The notes under the pieces: model-generated | What the model saw: only the letters and a program-made list of their open reading frames with translations | Told to the model about the DNA's origin: nothing | Database searches by the model: none | Part shown: piece by piece, positions 6,692 through 13,715 of the stretch | How the letters are laid out: each line of letters starts with the position of its first letter | Position numbering within the stretch: position 1 is the stretch's first letter | DNA from: DASZHJ01 sp035604335 | GTDB taxonomy: Bacteria > Pseudomonadota > Alphaproteobacteria > ATCC43930 > CGMCC-115725 | Direction: 5' to 3' | DNA length: 24,323 bases | NCBI GenBank assembly: GCA_035604335.1 | Contig: DATNIT010000059.1 | Coordinates: 1-24,323 of the forward strand | Position numbers and translations under genes: made by a program

Positions 6692-7057
6692 ATGAAAGCA
6701 CGCCGCGTCCTCGTGATGGAGGACGACGCCCTGATCGGCGCACTCCTGGCCGACGTGCTCGAGGCGATGGGCCACGGTGTCTGCGCCATCGAGGCCACCG
6801 AGGCCGATGCCGTGGCCGCCGCGGCGCGGTGCGGACCCGACCTGATGATCGTCGATGCCTGGCTGCTCGAAGGCAACGGCGTCTCGGCCGTCGAAACCAT
6901 CCAACGCAGCGGGCCCGTACCGCATGTATTCGTCAGCGGCGATGTTTCACGGGTCCGGGCGATGAGGCCTGGCGCGGAGGTGCTGCAGAAGCCCTTCCGC
7001 GAGGCCGAGCTCGGTCAGGCCATTCAGCGCGCGCTCGGAGCCCGCGGCCGTGCGTGA
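6692..7057 (+). CDS. single-domain response regulator (receiver only)
   Basis: A 121-residue CheY-like receiver with acidic pocket E10/D11, phospho-acceptor D55 (LMIVDAWL), S82 (FVSGD) and K100 (LQKPF), so phosphorylation competence is expected. There is no output domain; the sequence ends ten residues after the last helix. Short receivers of this kind serve as phosphate relays, sinks or protein-interaction switches. It lies just after dps, and no kinase gene is in the window. AAGG lies about 12 nt before the ATG. A FixJ-type DNA-binding domain without a receiver sits 1.7 kb upstream, which makes the pairing notable, but nothing shows they were one gene. Confidence 0.9.
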   Translation: MKARRVLVMEDDALIGALLADVLEAMGHGVCAIEATEADAVAAAARCGPDLMIVDAWLLEGNGVSAVETIQRSGPVPHVFVSGDVSRVRAMRPGAEVLQKPFREAELGQAIQRALGARGRA

Positions 7058-7203
7058 CGACTGGAGCATGTCTTGCCGGATCCGCGCACCGAAAGCCGTG
7101 AAACTTTGCGTCATCGGCCGCTCGCCTTAATGCGCGCGCCGTGAAGTTCGGGCGCCAAGCCGAGGCAGCGCGCCCGCGAAGAAACCCAGGGCGCACACGG
7201 GTC

Positions 7204-7249
7204 TGAGTAGTTTCCGAGCCTGCTCCCGACGTGAGACATGTCCTAGGGT
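7204..7249 (+). promoter_or_regulatory. FixJ-like box plus -10 (copy 4)
   Basis: TGAGTAGTTTCCGAG at 7204-7218, the best match to the shared box, is followed by TAGGGT at 7244-7249, 51 nt before the start of the 123-residue gene. Confidence 0.7.
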
Positions 7250-7300
7250 CATGGCTCTCTTCCGTTCTCGGATCGCCTTTTCCACCAGGGAGCATGGGCA

Positions 7301-7672
7301 ATGCAAGTTTCACGGATGACGTGGCGCGATTACGTCAAGCCCGGTCTATGGGGCGCGGCGGCTGGCGCTTTCGCGATGGTCATGGTCGGCTTTTGGGGGA
7401 TGGGTTGGACCACCTCCGGCACCGCCGAACAGATGGCTGGGCAACGCGCGGACAGCGCGGTCGTCGGGGCGCTCGTTCCGTTCTGCGTCGCCAAGGCCGA
7501 GCAGGAGGCGAGCAGCGCGAATCTCGCCAAGTTCCGCGCCGAGGACGTGTCCTACAAGCGCAGTCAGATCGTGCAGGACTCCGGGTGGGCGACGATGCCT
7601 GGGTCGACTTCGACGAACTATGCGCTCGCAACCTCGTGCTCGGAGAAGCTGGCCTTGCTGCCGGCGAAGTAG
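7301..7672 (+). CDS. membrane-anchored conserved hypothetical protein
   Basis: A 123-residue protein. A short basic N-terminus (MTWRDYVKPG) is followed by a hydrophobic Gly/Ala/Met helix (LWGAAAGAFAMVMVGFWGMG) and a polar domain that probably faces the periplasm, containing two Cys (PFCVAKAEQ and TSCSEKLALL). The plan resembles rhizobial hypotheticals starting MTWRDYV.PG.WG (recalled). Function unknown. AGGGAG 8 nt before the ATG supports 7301; the internal ATG at 7316 matches the usual family start more closely. It sits directly downstream of FixJ-like box copy 4. Confidence 0.78.
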   Translation: MQVSRMTWRDYVKPGLWGAAAGAFAMVMVGFWGMGWTTSGTAEQMAGQRADSAVVGALVPFCVAKAEQEASSANLAKFRAEDVSYKRSQIVQDSGWATMPGSTSTNYALATSCSEKLALLPAK

Positions 7673-7813
7673 GGGAACTCATCGTACCCGCCCACCAATT
7701 CCGGGACGGTGATCGCCGGGCCTTGAACCCGTGAAAACGGTCAAAGCCGCCAACCGGCATGCATCGCGCTCGGCTCGCCGCGGCGACGTGCAATCGACAA
7801 TTCAAAGGCGTCC

Positions 7814-8269
7814 ATGACCACGCGAACAAGCGGCGAGACCGTCACTTTCCTGCACCCGTTCAGGCTGAGCGGCGCGGACGAATTGCAGCCGGCCGGCCGC
7901 TATCTCGTCGAAACCGACGAGGAGCTGTTGCAAGGCTTGTCGTTTCCCGCCTACCGTCGGCAGTCGACGTTCATGTGCCTGGCCGGCCGTGCCAACAGCA
8001 ACGAGCTGGCCCGGGTCGTCGACATCGACCCAGCAGAGCTGGAGGCAGCCCTCGCAAGAGACGCCCAGGTGCCGGTCTCGGCGCCGATTTTGACCGACCG
8101 CACGGTTGCCGGCGTTCCGGCGCGAAAGCGGCCAGCGAGGGAAGTCCTGACCGAAGGCTGGAATCGTTGGTTGGCGCTCAATGCCAATGAACTGACATGG
8201 ATGGCACTGGTGGTTGGCGGCACGGCATTGGCGGCTCTGTTCACCGCCGGTGCCGCCGAGCCGCCATGA
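7814..8269 (+). CDS. hypothetical protein with C-terminal membrane helix
   Basis: A 151-residue protein. The soluble N-terminal part carries VTFLHPFRLSGADELQPAGR followed by YLVETDEELLQGLSF and YRRQSTFMCL, a pattern I associate with short rhizobial hypotheticals. A hydrophobic helix (WMALVVGGTALAALFTAGAA) lies at the extreme C-terminus, so it would be a tail-anchored membrane protein. AAGG lies 6 nt before the ATG. It sits 141 bp after the previous gene and has no box of its own, so it may belong to the same transcript. Its stop is immediately followed by the acyl-CoA dehydrogenase-like remnant. No activity can be assigned. Confidence 0.78.
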   Translation: MTTRTSGETVTFLHPFRLSGADELQPAGRYLVETDEELLQGLSFPAYRRQSTFMCLAGRANSNELARVVDIDPAELEAALARDAQVPVSAPILTDRTVAGVPARKRPAREVLTEGWNRWLALNANELTWMALVVGGTALAALFTAGAAEPP

Positions 8270-8298
8270 GGCCGTCGACCCCGCCGCATTTCAACCCG

Positions 8299-9080
8299 AC
8301 CGATCCGCTGCGGCTTGCGTGGCGCCCGAGGTCGCGCGCGAGATCTTCGCCGATCCGCATTGCGTCATGGCCTGGGGCCCGCCCATCGGCGCGGGGCCGA
8401 GGGCGCTCGCCGTCACAGGCGGCCATCGCCTCACCGGCACCTGGCAGTTCGCGAGCGGCTTGCCGCACGCGACCTGGCTCGGCGCCACGAATTGCCAGAT
8501 TTTCGAGCGTGACGGAGCGCCGCGCCTCGATGTCAAGGGCGCGGCCGTCCCGCGGCGGGTGATGCTTTTCCCCAAGGCGAGCGCGGCCATCACCGACGTC
8601 TGGAAGGTGATCGGCCTCAAGGCCACCGGAAGCGATAATGATGCAGTCACCGATCTGTTCGTGCCCAATGCCTATAGCTTCGTCATGGACAATCCGGCAG
8701 ATCGGCGCGAAGCAGGGCCATTCTATCGGTTTTCGACCCTCAGCCTCTACGGTTATGCCTTCGCCGGTGTTGCGCTGGGGATCGCGCGGGCGGCGCTCGA
8801 TGCGTTCATCCACCTGGCGCGCGAGAAGGTGCCGTTCCGCTTTTCAGCTGCGCTACGCGAGAACGCAACAGTGCAGTCGCAAGTGGCGATCGCCGATGCC
8901 GGGCTGCGCTCGGCGCAGCTTTTCCTGATGCACGCGCTCGAGGAGATTTTGGACTCGGTGGTGCGCACCGGCGGACTGACGCTTGACCAGCGTCTGACTT
9001 TGCGCCTCGCGACCACGCACACGATCCGCGAGGCCACGGACCACGTGGCAGCAGGAAAATGCTGCTCCATTAGGGTCTGA
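8299..9080 (+). pseudogene. truncated acyl-CoA dehydrogenase-fold (HpaB/DszC-like) monooxygenase
   Basis: The open frame contains APEVAREIFADPHCVMAWGP, LTGTWQFASGLPHATWLGA, VWKVIGLKATGSDNDAVTDL and a four-helix C-terminal part (GVALGIARAALDAF), typical of flavin-dependent monooxygenases of the acyl-CoA dehydrogenase fold. Intact relatives are about 380-400 residues. Here roughly the first 95 are missing, since homology starts near 8300 with no plausible start or ribosome site, and the last 70 or so are lost after TIREATDHV. The stop TGA (9078-9080) is the first three bases of FixJ-like box copy 5. An ATG in the frame at 8214 would overlap the preceding gene. A short product is possible but would lack part of the flavin site. 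Confidence 0.75.
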
Positions 9081-9124
9081 GTGGTTTCGGAGTCGGATTT
9101 GGCCGCTGCGCCGTTCGCTATTCT
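9078..9124 (+). promoter_or_regulatory. FixJ-like box plus -10 (copy 5)
   Basis: TGAGTGGTTTCGGAG at 9078-9092, two changes from the consensus, is followed by TATTCT at 9119-9124, 47 nt before the MlaC-like start. Confidence 0.6.
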
Positions 9125-9171
9125 TAAACGCGATCCGGGGATGCTTGCGGTTCCCTGTGAGGCCACCGATC

Positions 9172-9810
9172 ATGCGTTCCCTATTGTTCGCTTGCCGTTT
9201 CGGCATCATGGCCAGCTTCGTCATGGCCTTATGTCTGCTGTCGCACGCCTCGCTCGCCGATCCGGCCGCAGTAGTCACGGCATTTGACGATCAAACGCGT
9301 AAAATGCTCAAGGATGTGGAGCTGACGCCGGTGGACCGGCTGCAGCGCTTCCATGCGCTGGTGGACGAGGCCTTCAATTTTCCGGTGATCGCGCACTACG
9401 TGCTGGGCCGCTATTGGCAGTCGACCGCGGACGACGTTCGCCAGGAGTTCACGCGGGTGTTCGAGGATTACGCGATCGAGGCCTATACCCGCCGGCTCAA
9501 CGAGTATGGCGGCAAACCCGCTTCTGTTATGGGAGAGCGCGCCGAAAGCCAAGGCATTACGATCGTCACCACCAAATTGGCTCTTGCCGATGGCGACGAA
9601 CCGACCACGGTAGAATGGCGCGTCGAGACCACGACGAACGGCCTCAAGATCACGGATGTCATCGTAGCGGGGGTGAGCATGGCGTTGTCGTACCGCGAAC
9701 AATTCGCCGCGGCGATCCAGCGCAATGGCGGCCGGGTTGCGGCTCTCACTTCTGAGCTGAAGGGCAAGCTCGCCGTGAAAATAAGCGACGCGGCATCATC
9801 CAAGCAGTAA
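9172..9810 (+). CDS. MlaC/Ttg2D-family periplasmic phospholipid-binding protein
   Basis: A 212-residue secreted protein with a Sec signal (hydrophobic core about residues 11-25, cleavage likely after SLA at 29). The mature part follows the MlaC/toluene-tolerance Ttg2 pattern: LQRFHALVDEAFNFPVIAHY, then VLGRYWQ, FTRVFEDYAIEAYTRRLNEY and a beta-rich half ending VEWRVETTTNGLKITDVIV and GVSMALSYREQF. MlaC shuttles phospholipids between outer and inner membranes with MlaA and MlaFEDB. None of those partners is in this window, so this copy is an orphan. The start at 9172 has GAGG about 9 nt upstream. It is the last gene of the boxed set, suggesting envelope-stress control. Confidence 0.9.
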   Translation: MRSLLFACRFGIMASFVMALCLLSHASLADPAAVVTAFDDQTRKMLKDVELTPVDRLQRFHALVDEAFNFPVIAHYVLGRYWQSTADDVRQEFTRVFEDYAIEAYTRRLNEYGGKPASVMGERAESQGITIVTTKLALADGDEPTTVEWRVETTTNGLKITDVIVAGVSMALSYREQFAAAIQRNGGRVAALTSELKGKLAVKISDAASSKQ

Positions 9811-9836
9811 TGGCCGCTGCGGGCTGAACCGGTGCG

Positions 9837-10607
9837 TCATGGCCCCATCCCATGAGCCTTCAGCGCAGCTATCGCCGCGGGAGACGAAAGGAACCTGATC
9901 CATTGCGCTGCCGTGTCCGGCTCTTTGGCGGCGGTGAGGATGGCGGCGGCCATCACCACCTTGTCGGTGAGAGAAGGCGGCAGCGGCGAGACGAACGCGA
10001 TGCCGGGAACCGACATGAGCTCGGCGATCTGGTTGATGCCGAGATCGGCGTCGCCCGCCGCCACGACCTGTCCGGCAGGAGCGCCGCCCCCGACGAGCCT
10101 GGTCTTCGATTTCAGCTGCGCGGCGATCCCTAGCCGGTCGATGAGCCCGGCGAAATAGTTTCCGCCGAGGCTGCCTTGCGCCGGATCGGGGTACGCGATC
10201 GATCGCGCGCCAAGCAATGCGCGCACCAAGGCCTCGTCGGTCGCGATGTCGGGCTTGGGCGCGCCTGCGCGTACGACGACGCCGATCGACGCGTGCGCCA
10301 CATCGACGATGCTGCCCGGCCTGATCTTGCCGAGCCGCAGTAGCGCCTCGAGCGTCGGCCGCGAGTTGATCACAACGTCTCCCGGCTCGCCGTCCTCGAC
10401 ACGCTTCCTGGTCGCGGCGGCGCCCTTGTAGTCGAGGATCACCCGGGCGCCGTTCGTGCGTTCGAACTGGCCGCGGACGTCTTCCAGCGCCGGCCTTATG
10501 TTCATCGTGCTCAGCACCTTGATCTCAGCCGCGAATGCCGGGGCGATCAGCGCGCCGGCGGCAATCGCCGCCACGGCGCAAATGCCGAGCCCTACCATCC
10601 CGATCAT
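9837..10607 (-). CDS. ModA-like periplasmic substrate-binding protein
   Basis: A 256-residue secreted protein with a signal ending AFA (cleavage about residue 26) and a mature start AEIKVLSTMNIRPALEDV. The SBP_bac_11/molybdate-type layout is visible: VLSTMN near the start, GDVVINSRPTLEALLRLGKI, SIGVVVRAG and a C-terminal FLSSPAAIAALKAHGM, which is typical of this group. No permease or ATPase gene is adjacent. Many such orphan proteins bind organic anions and not molybdate. The ATG at 10607 with GGAG 10 nt upstream is preferred over the longer frame to 10652, which adds a basic leader. It converges with the MlaC-like gene, leaving 26 bp. Confidence 0.88.
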   Translation of the reverse strand: MIGMVGLGICAVAAIAAGALIAPAFAAEIKVLSTMNIRPALEDVRGQFERTNGARVILDYKGAAATRKRVEDGEPGDVVINSRPTLEALLRLGKIRPGSIVDVAHASIGVVVRAGAPKPDIATDEALVRALLGARSIAYPDPAQGSLGGNYFAGLIDRLGIAAQLKSKTRLVGGGAPAGQVVAAGDADLGINQIAELMSVPGIAFVSPLPPSLTDKVVMAAAILTAAKEPDTAAQWIRFLSSPAAIAALKAHGMGP

Positions 10608-10751
10608 GATCTTCGTTCTCCCCCCATCCGGCCGCCGCTCGCCGCGTCGCACGCCGCGGCAGGGCCATGATACACCGGGCCACCGATCGTCGGCGTTGTA
10701 TCGGACGCTTTTTTGGTCTACCCCACTTCATCGACGGCGGGAGGGAACGAG

Positions 10752-11918
10752 ATGACGCTGCAGCAGAATACCAACCGTATCCAGACGACTCATATCGGCA
10801 GCCTGCCGCGCCCGCATGACGTGCTCGATCTGCTGAAAGCGAAATTCGCCGGACAGCCTTATGATCAGAAGGTGCTCGACGCCACGATCGCCGCGGCGGT
10901 CAAGGAGTCGGTGCGCAAGCAGGTCGAATGCGGCATCGACATCGTGACCGACGGCGAATTCTCGAAGCCCGGTTTCTTCACCTACATCCAGGATCGGCTC
11001 GAAGGATTCGAGGCGCGGCCCAACCAGAAGCTGATGCTGTTCCAGCAGGAGGTCGCCGCCTTCCCGGAATACTATGCGCAGTACTTCAAGGAAGCGATGA
11101 TGGGCGGCACCATCATTCCGATCATCCCGGTCGTTTGCGTCGGCCCGGTCAAATATCGCGGCGAGGCGGCGCTCAAGAAGGATATCGACAACCTCAAGGC
11201 GGCGGCCAAGGCCGCCGGCGTTTCTGATCATCACGTCTTCATGCCCGCGACCGCGCCGTCCGGCGTCGGCATCAATGAATATTACAAGTCCGAGGAAGAC
11301 TATTTCCACGCCGTCGCCGCCGAATTGAACAAGGAGTACAAGGCCATCGTCGCGGCGGGCTTTCTCGTGCAGGTCGATGACCCGTTCCTTCCGGACATTT
11401 TCTTCGAGCCGGGGCTGAGCGATGCGCAGAAGAAGCGCCGCGCGGCGATCTATGTCGAGGCGTCCAACGAGGCCTTGAAGGGCATCTCGGCCGAAAGGGT
11501 CCGGTTCCACACCTGCTATGGCATCAACGAAGGCCCGCGCCTCTATGAAGCGGCCTTGGCCGACATCATCGATTACATGCTGAAGATCAACGCCGGATCG
11601 TTCAGCTTCGAGGCGGCCAATCCGCGTCACGAGCACGAGTATCACCTGTTCGAGCGGGTCAAGGTTCCGGAGGGAAAGGTGCTGTGCCCCGGCGTGATCA
11701 CCCATGCCAGCAACATCGTCGAGCATCCCGAGCTGATCGCCGAGCGGATCGTGCGCTTCGCCAAGCTGGTCGGCCGCGAGAACGTGATGGCCGGAGCGGA
11801 TTGCGGATTCTCCTCGCAAGCCCTCTACCGGACCGAGGTGCACCCGACGGTCGTGTGGGAAAAGTTCAAGGCGATGCGTCAGGGCGCCGACCTCGCCACC
11901 AAGCAGCTTTGGAAGTGA
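10752..11918 (+). CDS. cobalamin-independent methionine synthase (MetE C-terminal) family protein, copy 2
   Basis: A 388-residue stand-alone catalytic barrel with zinc ligands H253 and C255 (RFHTCYG), E287 (FSFEAANPRHE) and C351 (GADCGF), and the opening IQTTHIGSLPRP. It shares most signature blocks with copy 1 (TDGEFSKP, RLEGFEAR, VCVGP, EYYKSEEDY) but has typical high-GC codon use. GGGAGG lies 6-10 nt before the ATG at 10752. The likely chemistry is zinc-activated alkyl transfer to a thiol. Whether it makes methionine is doubtful, because such short forms often sit beside catabolic genes, as here. It converges on a LivK-type gene with a shared hairpin over both stops. Confidence 0.9.
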   Translation: MTLQQNTNRIQTTHIGSLPRPHDVLDLLKAKFAGQPYDQKVLDATIAAAVKESVRKQVECGIDIVTDGEFSKPGFFTYIQDRLEGFEARPNQKLMLFQQEVAAFPEYYAQYFKEAMMGGTIIPIIPVVCVGPVKYRGEAALKKDIDNLKAAAKAAGVSDHHVFMPATAPSGVGINEYYKSEEDYFHAVAAELNKEYKAIVAAGFLVQVDDPFLPDIFFEPGLSDAQKKRRAAIYVEASNEALKGISAERVRFHTCYGINEGPRLYEAALADIIDYMLKINAGSFSFEAANPRHEHEYHLFERVKVPEGKVLCPGVITHASNIVEHPELIAERIVRFAKLVGRENVMAGADCGFSSQALYRTEVHPTVVWEKFKAMRQGADLATKQLWK

Positions 11919-11931
11919 CGGCGTCCGTCAC
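11915..11931. terminator. hairpin spanning two convergent stop codons
   Basis: GTGACGG (11915-11921), CGT, CCGTCAC (11925-11931) forms a perfect 7-bp stem with a 3-nt loop. It contains the TGA of the MetE-like gene and, on the other strand, the TGA of the binding-protein gene. There is no T-run, so its termination role is inferred from position. Confidence 0.4.
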
Positions 11932-13097
11932 GGCATGTGGCAGTCGCCCGCGTAGGCGTCGCCGTGATCCTTGAGCGCGACGTCGCCGAGCTTCAGCATG
12001 GGCTTGCCGTTCGGCCCCTTCACCACCTCTTCCATATAGAAATTCTGAATGGCGAAATGGTTGGTGTTGAAGCGGAAGCTGCCGCGCACGGACGGGAATT
12101 CCGCTTTCTCGAGCGCGGCAATGAGGGCCTTCTTGTCCTCGATCTTGCCCTTGACCGCGCGCACCGCGCTGTCGATGAGGTTGATCGTGTCGTAGGCCTG
12201 CGCGCCGTATTCCGCCGGGAGATATCCGTACTTCGACGTGAAGTCGGCGACGAAGCGCTTGTTCGCGGGATTGTCGAGCTCGGCGTTCCACAGGGTCGCG
12301 GTGATCTGTCCCAGCGCATCCTCGCCGATCGCGGGTAGCGTGCTGTTGTCGACCGTGTAGGCGGTGAAGAGCGGGATTTTCTCTTTCAAGCCCGACTGGG
12401 CGTATTGCTTGACGAACTGGATGCCGAGTCCGCCCGGATAGAACACGAACATGGCCGCGGGATTGACGGAGCGGATCTGCGTCATTTCGGCCGTGAAGTC
12501 GAGCTGATCGAGCGGCGTGTACACCTCGTCGGCGATCTTGCCCTTGTAATAGCGCTTGAAGCCGGTGAGCACGTCGTGCCCGGCGGCATAGTTGGGCGCC
12601 ATCAGATAGATGTTCTGCGTGCCCTTCTTCTCGAGATAGGCCCCCATCGCCTCGGCGAAATTGTCGCCTTGCCACGAGGTCGAGAAGAAATAGGGCGAGC
12701 AGCCCTTGCCCGCGATCTGCGAGGGCCCCGCGATCGAGCTGATGATCACCGTCTCGGCCTTCACGATCGGGACGTACATCGCGATGGTGATGTTCGAGAA
12801 GGTCGCGCCGACGATCATGTCCACCTTGTCGGAGCGCAGATACTTGTTGGCGATGGCAACGCCCTGGTCGGGCTTCTGCTGGTCGTCCTCGAACAAGAGC
12901 TCGGCCGGCAGCCCGCCGATCGTGCCGCCGAGATGGGCGAGCGCAAGGTTCATGGCATCGCGCGTCGAAGTGCCGTTGAAGCCGCTCGGACCCGAGAAGG
13001 TCGAGATGATTCCGATCTTGATCTTGTCGGCGGAAGCGGCCGGCTGGGCCAGACATGCGGCGGCGCCGAGAAGCAGCGCCATGTGCCAGGGTCGCAT
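11928..13097 (-). CDS. LivK-type ABC transporter substrate-binding protein
   Basis: A 389-residue periplasmic binding protein of the branched-chain amino acid (peripla_BP_6) type. The signal peptide ends ASA (residue 23). The mature start DKIKIGIISTFSGPSGFNG has the usual ligand-site Ser/Gly turn. Other family blocks are AMNLALAHLGG, FEDDQQKPDQGVAIANKYL, VGATFSNITIAMYVPI and YLMAPNYAAGHD. AGGAGGAAACC directly before the ATG is an ideal ribosome site. It is the second gene of a pair: the DUF336 protein ends 13 bp upstream. No permease or ATPase is nearby. Orphan LivK-type proteins in this group often bind aromatic acids or other organic acids; the ligand here is unknown. Confidence 0.93.
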   Translation of the reverse strand: MRPWHMALLLGAAACLAQPAASADKIKIGIISTFSGPSGFNGTSTRDAMNLALAHLGGTIGGLPAELLFEDDQQKPDQGVAIANKYLRSDKVDMIVGATFSNITIAMYVPIVKAETVIISSIAGPSQIAGKGCSPYFFSTSWQGDNFAEAMGAYLEKKGTQNIYLMAPNYAAGHDVLTGFKRYYKGKIADEVYTPLDQLDFTAEMTQIRSVNPAAMFVFYPGGLGIQFVKQYAQSGLKEKIPLFTAYTVDNSTLPAIGEDALGQITATLWNAELDNPANKRFVADFTSKYGYLPAEYGAQAYDTINLIDSAVRAVKGKIEDKKALIAALEKAEFPSVRGSFRFNTNHFAIQNFYMEEVVKGPNGKPMLKLGDVALKDHGDAYAGDCHMP

Positions 13098-13110
13098 GGT
13101 TTCCTCCTGT

Positions 13111-13587
13111 CTATGATGCCGGACCGGTGGGTTCGGCCGGCTCCGGCACGAAACCGGCGGCGCGGACGCCCGCGATAGCGATGGCCTCGTCGGCATCGGC
13201 GTCATCGCCGGAGGACCCGACCGCGCCGACGATGCGCCCGTCCTGGTTCTTGATCAGGACCCCGCCCGGCGTTGGGATCACGCGGCCGTCGGTCGCCATC
13301 GCCAATGTCTGCACGAACATCGGCAGGCGCTCGGCGATGGCGCCGATGCCGCGGCTCGGCCGATTCATCACAAGCGCGCCGAACGCCTTGCCGATGACGA
13401 TGTCGTAGCGTCTGATGCCGGTGCCGTCCTCGCGCTTGTAGGCGACGAGATCGCCGCCGCTGTCGAGCACCGCGATGGTCATCGGCCGCAGCTTCCGGCT
13501 TCGAGCCAGGCCCAACGCCGTGTCGATGATCTTGGACGCGGTCGCAAGATCGACGCCGCGCGTCGTCGCAAGAGCGGGTTCCGCCAT
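13111..13587 (-). CDS. DUF336/HbpS-GlcG family protein
   Basis: A 158-residue protein of the HbpS/GlcG (DUF336) fold: ATASKIIDTALGLARSRKL, then MTIAVLDSGGDLVAYKRED, IGKAFGALVMNRPS, TPGGVLIKNQDGRIVGAVG and a final SGDDADADEAIAIAG, all in family order and length. Relatives bind haem or small acids and accompany catabolic enzymes or transporters. TAGGAGGAAACG precedes the ATG at 13587. It is the first gene of a two-gene unit with the LivK-type protein and shares a divergent regulatory region with the hydroxyacid dehydrogenase gene. No secretion signal is visible, so it is probably cytoplasmic. Confidence 0.9.
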   Translation of the reverse strand: MAEPALATTRGVDLATASKIIDTALGLARSRKLRPMTIAVLDSGGDLVAYKREDGTGIRRYDIVIGKAFGALVMNRPSRGIGAIAERLPMFVQTLAMATDGRVIPTPGGVLIKNQDGRIVGAVGSSGDDADADEAIAIAGVRAAGFVPEPAEPTGPAS

Positions 13588-13611
13588 CGTTTCCTCCTAG
13601 GCCAGCGCGAG

Positions 13612-13631
13612 CGTGACATGAAGGCGTCACG
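13612..13631. promoter_or_regulatory. inverted repeat in the divergent HbpS / dehydrogenase region
   Basis: CGTGAC (13612-13617), an 8-nt spacer, then GTCACG (13626-13631) is a perfect inverted repeat 24 bp upstream of the DUF336 start. The format suits a dimeric repressor operator. No regulator gene is adjacent to test it against. Confidence 0.35.
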
Positions 13632-13715
13632 ATGCCAAGCAGGGAGGTCTCTTGTCGGCACGCCCGAAAGTGAGCATCCTGGCCTTCGCGCTCTCATTAG
13701 GATCGAACACTGCGC

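Noticed and set aside
10153..10170. AAATAGTTTCCGCCGAG, resembling the FixJ-like box
   Set aside because: It lies inside the ModA-like gene, encodes conserved residues there, has no -10 at the shared spacing and no gene start downstream.
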